Origin: Nymphaea colorata
Lineage: Eukaryota; Streptophyta; Magnoliopsida; Nymphaeales; Nymphaeaceae
Direction: 5' to 3'
DNA length: 64,000 bases
Assembly: GCF_008831285.2 (NCBI RefSeq)
Contig: NC_045140.1
Coordinates: forward strand, 18,474,370-18,538,369
Shown: positions 1-10,284 of the stretch, in pieces
How positions within the stretch are numbered: position 1 is the first letter of the stretch
How the letters are laid out: the number at the start of each line of letters is the position of its first letter
Program-made: the position numbers and the translations under genes
The notes under the pieces: generated by a model
Databases searched by the model: none
Seen by the model: only the letters and a program-made list of their open reading frames with translations
Told to the model about the DNA's origin: nothing

Positions 1-19
1 AAGTGTTTCATTTATCAAA

Positions 20-235
20 CAAACCCCTTTATGTCATGATTCTAACACAATATTAAACAAAATATCAACCAATTGAATACTTTCGTATGAAATTCGTCAA
101 ATTGGTTTGCCATTCCCAAAAAAGATATATTTGACAACTTGGTGTCCCAAATTATCTTTTTCAAGTAAAATATTCACCGGCAAAAGCACCCTTAGGTTTA
201 TCTCATTAACTCTTTCATATATTTCAGATATTACT
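20..235. repeat. Diverged dispersed repeat, copy 1
   Basis: This AT-rich stretch aligns by eye, in the same orientation, with about 15960-16155. Shared landmarks are CAACCAATTGAATACTT, TTGGTTTGCCATT and GTAAAATATTCA, with scattered substitutions and small indels. I see no terminal repeats or coding potential, so the element class is unknown. Confidence 0.6.
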
Positions 236-693
236 ACGTACTGAAACAAAATGGTTTTTCTTGACAGGTGCGATCCATCGGACGTAGACCCAACCATGTT
301 TTATCCCTTGTCCATTCTTTTTTCTTGTTCTTGGTGGTGTCGAGATGCCAATACATCAAGACTCATCTCTCTCTCCAGGAAAATGAACACCTTCATCAAA
401 GATTTCCATATCGATTTTTCATTTTTATTTGTACCAATTTTATATATATATATATATATATATTTAAATATATACATACATATATATATATATACACATA
501 TATATATATATATACACTCCAATGGCATTATTATTCCGTATTGTGCATGATTCACTTTGCATTTCCATTTAGAATAATGTGCTCACTCAAGCCCATATTT
601 CACGGGGCGACCTGAACAAAGTGGATAGATGAACCCTTTACCCTTGTTTTATAGGTTCCGTATTTAGGGACAGATTAATTTTATCATTCACGA
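236..693. other. Intergenic, no gene seen
   Basis: This stretch holds an interrupted (TA)n/(TACA)n microsatellite at about 441-515. The open frames here are translations of that tract and have no protein-like composition. Confidence 0.6.
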
Positions 694-1420
694 TGACTGG
701 AGTTTGCTGCTGCCTACCAAGAACCCAAGTGAGTTGAACGAGTCCAACTCTTCCGCCACTCCAACCCACTCGTTCACCTCTTCCGGCATTTAAGACATAT
801 ACACATTTGTTCTATGGTTGGGAAGCATGACTTCTATCTCAACTGTTAGGTTTTTTGGTATGAATATGATCTATTTTTTAGTTTGTCGTTTTGTAATGAA
901 TGTGAGTTTCAACTAGATAGAGAATTTACTATTGAGTTCTTGCTCCGCCACTTGTTATATCCAGTTCAACCCACTCGTCCACCTCCTCAAGCTCAATTTG
1001 GACCGGCGCTAGAAGGAGAGGAAATAAATGTAGTCCACGGCGAACGCTAGAAAGAGAGGAAAAAAAATCCGCGCCAGCTGCCGTGAAATGCAACCACAAC
1101 AATTGCCTACACAGTAAAGAGAAGAAAACAATCCACGCCAGCTGCTCGGATCAGGACTTGGATGGTTGAGCTCGAGCAGGCCCTCAACCTCAAAGACTGG
1201 TGTTTGCTGCTACATTCCAAGAACCCAAATGAGTTGAACGAGTCCCACTCTTCCACCACTTCAACCCACTCCTTCACCTCTTCCACCTCAATTTGGACCG
1301 ACGCAATGGAGTCCACGGCCAACGCTAGAAAGAGAGGGAAAAAAATCTACGCCAGCTGCTCGGATCAGGACTTGGATGGTTGGACTCCAGCAGACCCAAG
1401 CTTCGCGAAGAACAGGTCCG
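694..1420. repeat. Cluster of degenerate local repeats upstream of the UPF0496 gene
   Basis: Three repeat types occur. 694-790 resembles 1195-1290 (GACTGG..TTTGCTGCT..CCAAGAACCCAA). 965-1081 resembles 1258-1358 (CTCAATTTGGACCG, AACGCTAGAAAGAGAGG). 1144-1190 resembles 1357-1417 and again 4449-4523 (CGGATCAGGACTTGGATGG). The copies are partial and out of step, as expected after successive unequal duplications. The open frame at 1162-1506 runs through the repeats and is not convincing as a gene. Confidence 0.7.
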
Positions 1421-1439
1421 CCTTCTATCCTTCCTCCCA

Positions 1440-1446
1440 TATAAAA
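1440..1446 (+). promoter_or_regulatory. TATA box of the UPF0496 gene
   Basis: TATAAAA lies about 95 bp before the chosen ATG, which leaves a short leader of normal plant length if transcription starts near 1470. It sits just downstream of the local repeat cluster. Confidence 0.65.
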
Positions 1447-1540
1447 TGGTGCATAGCAGTACTCCTTTCACAACCCACAAAGCCTACAGCCAAGGCTGAA
1501 GAGTAGTTAGTGGAAAGTGGAATTACAGCAAACACAAACC

Positions 1541-2522
1541 ATGGCTAATGGTGTCGGCTTCTACTCGAAAAGCATGCACCATTACCAGCAAGCGTGCCGA
1601 GAGAACCCAGAGTTGTCGATCAACGACGAAAAGTTTCAGCAGAGGATTAAGACCATGGTGCAGGACTTCAACTCTCTTAGGGGTGGAGAAGGTAATAGCA
1701 GCACCCTTGTTCCTTCCTTTGATATCATAAAGGAGGCGACCATATGCATACGCGAGAATAACAAGAAATGTGCTGACGAGATATTGGCCTACAACCAAGA
1801 CTTAGGAGTCAGCACCCAAATCCTCCCAATGGTCTCGAGCTACTTCGAGCTTTGCCAAACGACACGGGATGTCTTACTTAGGTTGCAGGTACATCTTTGT
1901 TGCACCATAAACAAACTGATGGCGTTCCGTGGTGACCGGCCTGTGGATGAGAAGGTGAGGGAAGCAGTCACATGCGCCGAGGGTGCCGTGGACTGCTTCT
2001 TTCTCTCGCTTTCCGGTCTGAACCAGAAGCACGTCCAAATGCTCCACAAGCTGCAGCAGGTGAGGGATGAGGAAATGCTAACCAGAGCAGGGAGGGCGAC
2101 GAACCCAAAGATTCGAAGAGTAATCAGGATCATGCTCTGGACTGTGTTCACCGGTGTCGTGATCTTGTCGATATTGGCAGCATTCCCACATGCACCCCAA
2201 GTTCTGGCAGCGCTCTCGATGGCGGTCAACAGCATATACGGTTGTGGTCCTTTCGTCAAATGGGTGGAAGGTTTTTGGGCTACAACCAAGGAAATAGAAG
2301 GGGTGGACACGAGGGAGAAGAGAATCATTGTGATTCGAGAACTGGAGGACATCAAACTTTTAATGGTATGCAATAGGGAAAGTCAAAGCTGTGTTGAAGA
2401 CACTGGCTGAATTGATTGAGCAGGTGGAAATATGCTCCAGTGAGATTTGCATGGCAAGGAACAACTTCTTCCACCCTCAAGGCGCAGAGATTGTGCTCGA
2501 GCATTTATCTACCGAAAAATAA
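1541..2522 (+). CDS. UPF0496 (DUF677) family protein, late frameshift
   Basis: Single-exon gene of the plant UPF0496 family, helical proteins of poorly known function that include some associated with membranes. I start at ATG 1541 because its context (AAACCATGGCT) is strong; the open frame runs 8 codons further 5'. The N-terminal part carries family-like helices (SFDIIKEATICIRENN, QILPMVSSYFELCQTTRDVL). Residues about 196-215 (IMLWTVFTGVVILSILAAF) and about 220-234 form the hydrophobic hairpin usual for the family. The frame ends at TGA 2408-2410, but the +1 frame continues from about 2366 as IGKVKAVLKTLAELIEQVE and CSSEICMARNNFF to TAA 2520-2522, which is the expected C-terminal helix. One small indel near 2363-2372 therefore removes about 50 residues: either a recent pseudogene or a sequence error. 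The joined product would be about 326 residues, near family size. Confidence 0.82.
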
Positions 2523-4728
2523 CCCGTTTGGAGCATAGGAAAGACACAATTCTCGAAAAAATGTCGAAGATATTTGATCAGCTTTACAATGAACAGGCAT
2601 AAATCGTAGCAATAGTGAAAATGTTAATTTAGAAAAACAGAACTTTTTTTTTTCAAGGAATCTTTTTGCATCCATCATTAGGTCCCGTTTAATGCATAGC
2701 AAAAAAAAAAAAAAAAAAAAACTGTGCATCGTGGGGATTTTGCCGTTTTTGTATGGCTTTTATCTTTTTAATAAAAAATAGGTACAAAAATCCCTGCCGA
2801 GATCGTTGGACTAGCGTTAATTTATTCTGGGAAAAAGTCCGACCCTGAACCATGGGGGTCCGAATCGTTTCTCTATGGCCACCGCCTTTTCCTCCTCCCA
2901 CAAATGAGCGATGGATCCACCAAGAGCATTGTCATAATAGAACAGTGCAACGTCTTTCTCTTCTCTTTCTTTTCTCTTTCTCATCACAGGACAGCCGGCG
3001 AGGTGATTGTGTTTCTTCAGATGTGGTAAGATCATTCACCATACCATCTCTATTTTATCTCGCTCCCTCTCCCTTTGTATGTCGGCCGCGCGTGCCATGT
3101 CTCCCTTTCGATGGTGGCAGCAAGATCGGCTGAGTTATAAGCATGACCTTGCGATTTGGGTACAGAGGCACCGATCAGAGGCCCTTTGTAATCACCCTTC
3201 TCGAAGAGTTTGAGCTCAAAATAAATTGTTGTGTTTTATTTTCTTCTGTGCACCAGTTAATTTTTTAACAAAAAAAAAAACTTTTCTGCCATCAAACATG
3301 ATGGTTCGATTGAAAAAAAAAATCAAATTCTTTTTCCTGCATATGTTTTTGTTGAAATTTTTTCTATGATAAATTTACTGCTGAAAAATTCATCAATGCA
3401 TCGATACCTTACATTCACGGTACAGACCAGGGAACTGGGCTTTCCTTTATGTCTTAACTATTTAGCACACTGCGTGATACCACATGGTTCGACCAAGGCT
3501 GTCCTTTATCGAATTTGATAGTTTATAAATGTTAATGGGTTGAACGTTCAAATTGAATATGGACCTGCCCTAGTAAAAATAAAAAAAAAAACAAGAGATG
3601 GTAAATATAAATATTTACAAACCATGAAAAGGAAAAAATGAATTTGGAAAATGGCACCGTGGTTGCCGTTGCTTGTGGCGATGGCTCTTTCAAAGAGGGA
3701 ACGTTGTTGAAGAAGTCAAATTGAATATATATTACAGATATGTTTGTTTGGGAACAAATTTCTGCTTATTTCGAGGATTTTCTTTTCACTCGCAATTTGT
3801 AGAATGTTAATCAGTCAATACGAATTTTCATGAGTTGGCTAAAATACTTTTAGTTTACACTAAAAAAAAAAACCTTTTGTAAAAGATAAAAATAAAAATG
3901 AGAAAAGTAAAAAAACTATAAAGAACATTTCTTTTAAAAAATTACCAAAATATCTTTTGGTCCTTGCGTATGGTGCCGATGTGCTTATAAGCGAAGAGGC
4001 TAGGACGAGTCACTACTGCGTAGCCAAAGGGAGGACTTCAATTAATAGTTGAAACTAAAGGGACACTGTTTATGTATATAGGTATTTATATATTTAATGT
4101 CCACAGTCCCTCAGACTATGATTCAGCCTGAAAAAACGGGGGAGTGTTCACGATGCTCTTTATATGTCGAAGCCAAACTCAATTTGGCATTAGATGCTTA
4201 GTCCCGCGTTGTTAAAGTTTAGGACCAGAAGGCTGATTGACTAGTTCGAGCCAAAGGAGGGTGCAAGATCTGCGTGCCCGCAGTCCCCTTTCAATGAAAA
4301 TTCTTGCACCTTTCGAAACTCTGTCCTTTTGATTAAGAGGGCCCCGACAACATTTAAAAATTATTTTTGTATATATTTTTTATTATAAATATATATATGT
4401 ATAATTTATTTATTTATATTTAATTTTTTTGTTTAAATCAGAGCAAGGACTCGGATCAGGACTTGGATGGTTGAGCTCAAGCAGACCCAAGCTTGACTTT
4501 GGCATGGCCAGGTCCTTGGACAAATAACTTGGCATCAAAGTTTGTTGGAAAAGTATGTACACAAAAAGTAGAGCCCGATCGACATGCCTAAACAGGATCA
4601 CAAGGCTTCGCTTTAAGCTCATCCTTCACCCAATTGTGGATCCCCTGGATATGGGTTTATATGTAAAAAATAAAAATAAAAACGAGACAAGAACCTAATT
4701 AATTATAGAATTTGGGTTTAATATTCGG

Positions 4729-4729
<1 letters not shown>

Positions 4730-4792
<63 letters not shown>
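4730..4792. repeat. (TA)n(CA)n microsatellite
   Basis: About 50 bp of alternating TA runs directly into (CA)n. No flanking terminal repeats are visible. Confidence 0.95.
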
Positions 4793-4793
<1 letters not shown>

Positions 4794-5444
4794 ATCCCAA
4801 ATTCCTAAACCCAAAAATAAAAAATTGACGTATTTGAGCTAATCGAGCTGGGTCTGGTTTAAAAAATAGCAATAACAAATCTAACTTCAGGCATGATTTC
4901 ATATCAGTTGGCCAAAATCTAACCAATGAAGCATTTTGAAAAATCTTTTTTTTATTTCTTTACATTAGTTTTAAAAAACCCCTACATGTAACATGCAAAG
5001 CAAGCCTTCAATCTGGAGTTCAATTATTCCTCAAATATACGTACCATTAATGGACTCATTTTGAGCTAATATGACGCTCTTGATTAGGTAAAATATTTAT
5101 TGAACGTCCCTTTGAGGGTATTCATTATACAAGTAAATCATCATGCTCCCCGAACATATATTTTTTAGAACATATGTTTCAAAAACATTGCTTTTGTCTC
5201 AAGGAACATACCATGATGATTAAATCCACCATTTCAACATTGGATTTGGAAATATAAGCATAATACCACCATGTCTTGAAGAGCAAGAACATAGTATTCT
5301 TATAATATGTGTTCGAAAACATCATAAACTTTTTGTGCCCTTTCTGAAATTTGCATTTGGTTTCTTCTTCCATCTAGTCTTTAGCTCAGTTGAATTTATT
5401 TATTTTGACCCTGTGACAGAAGAACCGACGACTTGCCTATACAT

Positions 5445-5640
5445 GGGACTCCATTTAAATGGCATTTGATAAGAGCAGTGCAGTTTTGAAACATGTGTAC
5501 ACAACGTACAGATTTTAGAAAACCATATTCTTGAAACCATATTCTTGTTCTAGGAAACATGGTGAGACGGTAGATATTGTTTTTAAATGTAACAATCAAA
5601 TATTAGAATATAACGATATCATGTTTCTTAAAACAAGGTC
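5445..5640. repeat. Dispersed repeat, inverted relative to 18090-18230
   Basis: The reverse complement of about 5450-5570 aligns with 18105-18230. Shared pieces include AAGAATATGGTTTTCTAAAAT, TTTCAAAACTGCA and CTTATCAAATGCCATTTAAA. The two copies differ by small indels. The family resembles a non-autonomous element, but I could not fix its ends. Confidence 0.6.
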
Positions 5641-6369
5641 AAGGTACTTTTTAAGACATGTATGATGAGAACATGTAGTTTTGTAGCTAGCAGTTGGGAG
5701 ATTGGCACCATAATTCTTTAGACATGGTACGATAAGAACATCTGTCTCCTTTAGACAGTGGGATATTTTTCCTTCTGTTCGAGAGCTTAACTGCAAAATT
5801 GCTCTCTCCTGTGTGCGTGTCTTGTGTCTTGTCTGCGCGTCTAAGAATTCGAAAGGACATTATGGAAACCAGACATGTAGATTGGATTGATCTAAGGGTT
5901 ACAAAATTTAATGAATCTAACTTATATGCGTAGATTGTACTTGTGTAGGAAATATAAGGAAATCAAAATCAACAAACTTTGACGCGCAGATTGAATTTTG
6001 CCAAAGGGCTTCAAAAATTGGTGGTTTTATTTCTTGGTTTATAACATCTATTCTAACATTACATTTCCGTGGTTTCTTTACTTCAAAATCGTTGCACAGT
6101 TTCAGTCCATCTATGCAATTAGATGTATAAGAACATATTTGAAAAATCCTCACATACTGATGCTGCATAATACTCACATAAATTGCAGTGATATTTTGTC
6201 AGAAGCACTCATAAACGACAGAAACTACAAAGACTTGTCTTCTTTCTGATTTATACCACAAATGAACCAATTGCATCTAATTTCCACATCTGGAAAAAGG
6301 TAAACTGGGAGAAACGAAAGTCTTCAACCTCAAAGGCGACGTGCCATAGGCCATCCAGGGCCTTCCTCA

Positions 6370-6902
6370 CTAGAGACAAGCTTCCAGGACACAGCAGCAA
6401 CAAAGAGCCGCAAGACTGCCATGAAAGAGTATCAGCAGCTTATCTCCAAACACATGGAAAAAGAGAAACAGAAAAATAAAACAAGGAAACTGCCATGATG
6501 GAATATTTTAGATGAAAGAACTCTCCCTTAAAAATGCCCTCATTTTGGCAAAGTGAAAGAAGAACGTCTCCAGTTTAATCTTGCCAGACAGTGTTTGGGA
6601 CTTAACATCCACGGCAAAGGATCGTGAAAAGGAAAACGAACGCCTGAAAGAGATTTGCCAACTTACAGTGCTTCGAAACAACCAGGGCCGCTCTTCTGCG
6701 CAGGGGGAGGTGGAGGCTGCTGCGCGTACTGCGGTGGCGGAGGGTAACCTGCCGGAGGGTAACCAGCCGGTGGTGGCGGAGGGTAACCTGCCGGAGGGTA
6801 ACCTGCCGGTGGTGGCGGAGGGTAACCTGCCGGAGGGTAACCAGCCGCCGGTCCAGGGTAAGGTGACTTAAAATTTGGAGGTGCCTGATCGTAGTAACTC
6901 AT
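6370..6902 (-). CDS. CYSTM-domain proline-rich small membrane protein, copy 1
   Basis: Two exons: 6667-6902 and 6370-6415, with a 251-bp intron that has a GTAAGT donor and a GCAG acceptor. The product is 93 residues. It starts MSYYDQAPPN, continues with a Pro/Gly/Tyr-rich tail and ends in the short C-terminal CYSTM segment (SGPGCFEALLAALCCCCVLE then ACL). CYSTM proteins are small tail-anchored plant and eukaryotic proteins, generally linked with stress responses at the plasma membrane; the Cys run is their signature. Exon 1 holds three copies of a 13-residue unit (GYPPAGYPPPPPA). A paralogue lies at 40578-41112. The position usually Cys before LAALCCCC reads Leu here. Confidence 0.9.
6733..6849 (-). 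repeat. 39-bp minisatellite inside CYSTM exon 1
   Basis: Three tandem 39-bp units start at 6733, 6772 and 6811 (GGTGGCGGAGGGTAACCTG at each start). One unit is exactly 13 codons, so copy-number change keeps the frame. The paralogue at about 40 kb has no such array. Confidence 0.9.
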
Positions 6903-7008
6903 CTTGCAGTACTACGACTCCCTGAAGCTTGAAGCTACGACTGCAAACGAAAGAAGAGGAGTAGCAAGAAGGAATGAGAGGTGGGTGAGGAAGAGAACTG
7001 AGAAGGGT

Positions 7009-7019
7009 GTAAATAAATA
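7009..7019 (-). promoter_or_regulatory. TATA-like box of CYSTM gene 1
   Basis: On the minus strand this reads TATTTATTTAC, about 107 bp before the ATG. The same 11-mer sits at the matching place in the second copy (41212-41222) while flanking bases differ, which supports function. Confidence 0.55.
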
Positions 7020-7855
7020 CAAGGGCAACAGTGCAAACCGGTTGGAAGGTTCACGCGATGGTTCCAACATTCAACCGACCAATTTGGATCCAATAATTGG
7101 TGCTGGGCTCGCAGTTTCCAGTTTTCGAGCAAGTTTAGCACAATAAATCTTTTCTTTTATGAACGGATGCTTTCAAAATATTGCATGTAAAACTAAAGAA
7201 CTCGTCTAATTGAGATTTAGCATGGTTTTTAGAGATGTAAAGAGATTGGATTTTATTTAGATGTAACCTTTATTATACCCGGTTTATTAGTTCATACATT
7301 TTTCAGTTCATAGCATGAGAATATAAAAGAAGAAAAGTTTATAATATATCCATATTTGATTTTAAATTAACCATCCAAATCCAACTTTTATTTTTCATGT
7401 TTGAATCTGAATCTAGCTTTTAACTGCACATTGAACCTAAACATAAGAACTGAGTTTCAAAATGTATGGATGTTGGATTTTTATTTAAAATCAAATCCAA
7501 GTCCGAATTCGTACTTAAAACTGATCAAGTATTTATCTAAAAGCAAACCTCAAATTTGATTGGATGTCATTTCTTACATTAAAACCCGTTCCTATATATG
7601 AATCATATATGACTCTTTTTATATATAAGTAATTTGGTCAGATATCCAATCTAAAACGGATTCATTGACAGCTCTTTTTTTTTTCATTTTGTATTTTTAT
7701 TCAACATCTTAACGAGGTCTTTTGGACAGAGGTTTTTTAGTGAACTCCTACTACGAAGCCTTATTAGAACCAAGTCAAGGGAAGGTTCAAGTGATTACGA
7801 TTGTTGGGACCTATTTAATGTCTTCAACTTGGTCAGCAATATTAAAAAATGAAAC

Positions 7856-7860
<5 letters not shown>

Positions 7861-7930
<70 letters not shown>
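7861..7930. repeat. (AT)n microsatellite
   Basis: About 35 AT units, at the same relative place as the shorter tract at 42068-42096 in block A2. Confidence 0.95.
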
Positions 7931-7934
<4 letters not shown>

Positions 7935-8565
7935 TGAAGTCTTCCTACAGTGAACTCCTTCTTTGACATTTCTTCATCCAATAATGTTCTCCTAGAGCCC
8001 TATGGGGGCCACCCTTCCAATTGGCTGTGTCGCTCATTCACAATATTGGTGAAATAGGTGTTGCATTAATAGCCTTCGTCTCCTGAAGCTGTTTCCATTG
8101 AATGATCGCGTCTCCAGCGAAGAAATTTAGTTGGACTTGCCAGCCCAGTGGTTGAGGGATCTACCCAACCAATATAGTGTTTCTCCTTCCTATGCCTTTT
8201 TTTATTGGAATCGGCGCTTAAGTTCCACAAGGTTTTTTCAAACAAAAGATGAGTTCGGTACGTATAGTTTTGCATATATGGTTCAATAGCCAGGTTGGCG
8301 TCTGAGCAGTTTATATGGTATGCTTCAAGGGGAAAGCGTGAAAGCCCCTTCCCTCTTTCTATGGACATACAACATGGTGCACTCAGTGCAACATGGTACA
8401 CTCAGTGTTTAGTTGAGTAGGATGTTAACAATCCACCACAGAAAAAAAACCCGAAAGCACTCCCTCCTCCCCAACCCTTTGGCATAGGGTTCTGAGTTGT
8501 GTTGGTATGTTACATTCATTAATTAAAGTATCGTGATCTTACTGTATATAATATATAATATAAGA

Positions 8566-10050
8566 GAATAGCACTTACAGTAAACAGACCGACAACATAC
8601 CATCTTGGCAACTGCCTACCGGATCAGTTATACTACACTGCTTAGAGCGACAATGCGACCACTGTCAAAATGAGTTGAATATTAGAGCGACAATGCGCCC
8701 ACTGTCAAAATGAGTTGAGTATGTCAATTTGGGAGAGAAAGGGGGTGGAGGAGGGGTTTACGCTTGCCTCTTTGTGCACATAACGTCAAGTCGCCCGAAA
8801 TAACTTTTAGTTTTCCATGGTTTTTTGGATTGTCAATTCGATTCTTAGTGTTGCTGCATTAGCATATTTCAAAAATATAAAGACACCTTCAAGAAAAATC
8901 TTAGAACCTTCAAATGCGTAATAAAATACTGAAGAGCACTACTACCCATTAAACTAAATTATGTGGGTCCTTGTTGCCCCACACAAGTCCTGCCAATGGT
9001 TGTCAGCAGACATCATTCACTTCTATGTCGCTCGGCAGGACAAGGGTACGACGATTTCAAGCAGAGATAGATTCGCCTTTGATGTTAAAGACTGTAATCC
9101 TGACAAAGAAGATATGTGGTTTTGAGAGTTTCGATTTGACTGAATTCTTGTAGAGGGTAGAATCACTTACTAGATGGTTAGAAAAACTTGTTAATTTGGA
9201 AGTGATTCTTCTTGGTATTTTTATTCCTGTTCTCATTCTTTGCTTTTTGATGAATAAAAGAAGGGAAAACTAACTCAGTTTCGAACTCATTCATGACTCT
9301 TCCTCGTGAAGTCTGGGTTAAAGCTGGATTGGATTGAAATAAGTTTTGGATCCCAACATAAATTGATGAGACGTAGGGCCATGTGCATCGTTCCATCTGT
9401 AACTCGGATCCCAATATGTATAATAAGTTGTCACTGATCTAGTCAGAACCACTTGGACGGTCACCACCTCTTAGACAATGAAAGGTTGTTATTGTATCCA
9501 TCAAGGAATAAGGTGGAAAGAGTCGTCGCCTGTCTGTTTGAGTATTTGCCATTGCTGTTCATTGTTATTTATGTTGTATTGATCACAAAAACTTTTAATT
9601 GAAAAAAGCTGTCATGACTATTCTTGTATTCTTTCCTGTCTGAATGGCGCGAGTGTGAGTTGATTTTCGTGAGATACCAGCAGAGCAACGAACCAGACCA
9701 TCTCTCCACCTCGGTCGCTGTTTCTTCTTCATGGCATCGAGATGGAAATCCCTCTTCCAACCAAGCAAAATTGTTGTGCAAGAGAACCATCTCCTTAAGA
9801 TCGCCACTACACCATTCACCGGCAAAGAGTATCTCACTTGGTTGGGCGAAACCTGTCAAACTCAACCTAAGTGGCAAAGCCAAAGTTCTCATTTAACACC
9901 AGGCGCACATTCATTTCGATCGGCCCTTGTGAAAACCTACACATGGATAATAACTAAGATATCTAGACATTTACGTGTTGATTCTCATAAAATCAAAAAA
10001 GTAAATTACCCTGTATACACATATTACCGTATTATATATATATATATATA
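8566..10050 (+). mobile_element. Block B copy 1: decayed Copia-like retrotransposon piece
   Basis: Collinear with 18924-20945, starting TAGCACTTACAGTAA and ending in a (TA)n tract. Near the 3' end (about 9731-9890) a gag-like reading frame begins MASRWKSLFQPSKIVVQEN. Its motif EYLTW is followed by a 4-base insertion relative to copy 2, after which AKPVKLNLSGKAKVLI reads in another frame. Relative to copy 2 it lacks about 500 bp (19680-20180). No long terminal repeat pair, protease or reverse transcriptase is present, so it is dead. Confidence 0.6.
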
Positions 10051-10284
10051 TAGGGGCTCACACACACAACTTTGTTTTGTGGTTACTAAGTAGCTACGAA
10101 ACAGACTAATTCAAAAAACTTCTCTAGGTCAGCTAGGAACTTTGAGAGAGAGAGAGAGAGTCGCTGAGAAACGTATCAATGTCAGTGTTTTCAACATCAG
10201 GAAAAATTACTGAGCATCAAAAGGTGAAATTCAGCAGTTGTATGCCATGGACCAGACTAATCCCAAAACACTTCCCTAGGTCTG

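Larger units (their letters stand above)
2523..5784. other. Intergenic, no gene seen
   Basis: AT-rich sequence with poly(A) runs (2701-2720), a piece of the local repeat found upstream of the UPF0496 gene (4449-4523) and a compound (TA)n(CA)n tract at 4730-4792. The open frames are short and low in complexity. Confidence 0.6.
5785..8280. repeat. Duplicated block A, copy 1 (contains CYSTM gene 1)
   Basis: Collinear with 40020-42502 in the same orientation. The match covers CYSTM 3' flank, intron, exons, promoter and a long 5' flank, down to a shared (TA)n tract (7861-7930 against 42068-42096) and TTCTTTGACATTTCTTCAT beyond it. Exons and the 3' flank are most alike, and the far 5' flank is more diverged. 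This is an old tandem-type duplication now split by about 34 kb. Confidence 0.85.

Noticed and set aside
7722..7937. Open frame ending in Tyr-Ile repeats
   Set aside because: It runs into the (AT)n microsatellite; the repeat translates as YIYI. The same applies to frames at 251-615, 4729-4926, 18715-19032, 24769-25018 and 47883-48209.
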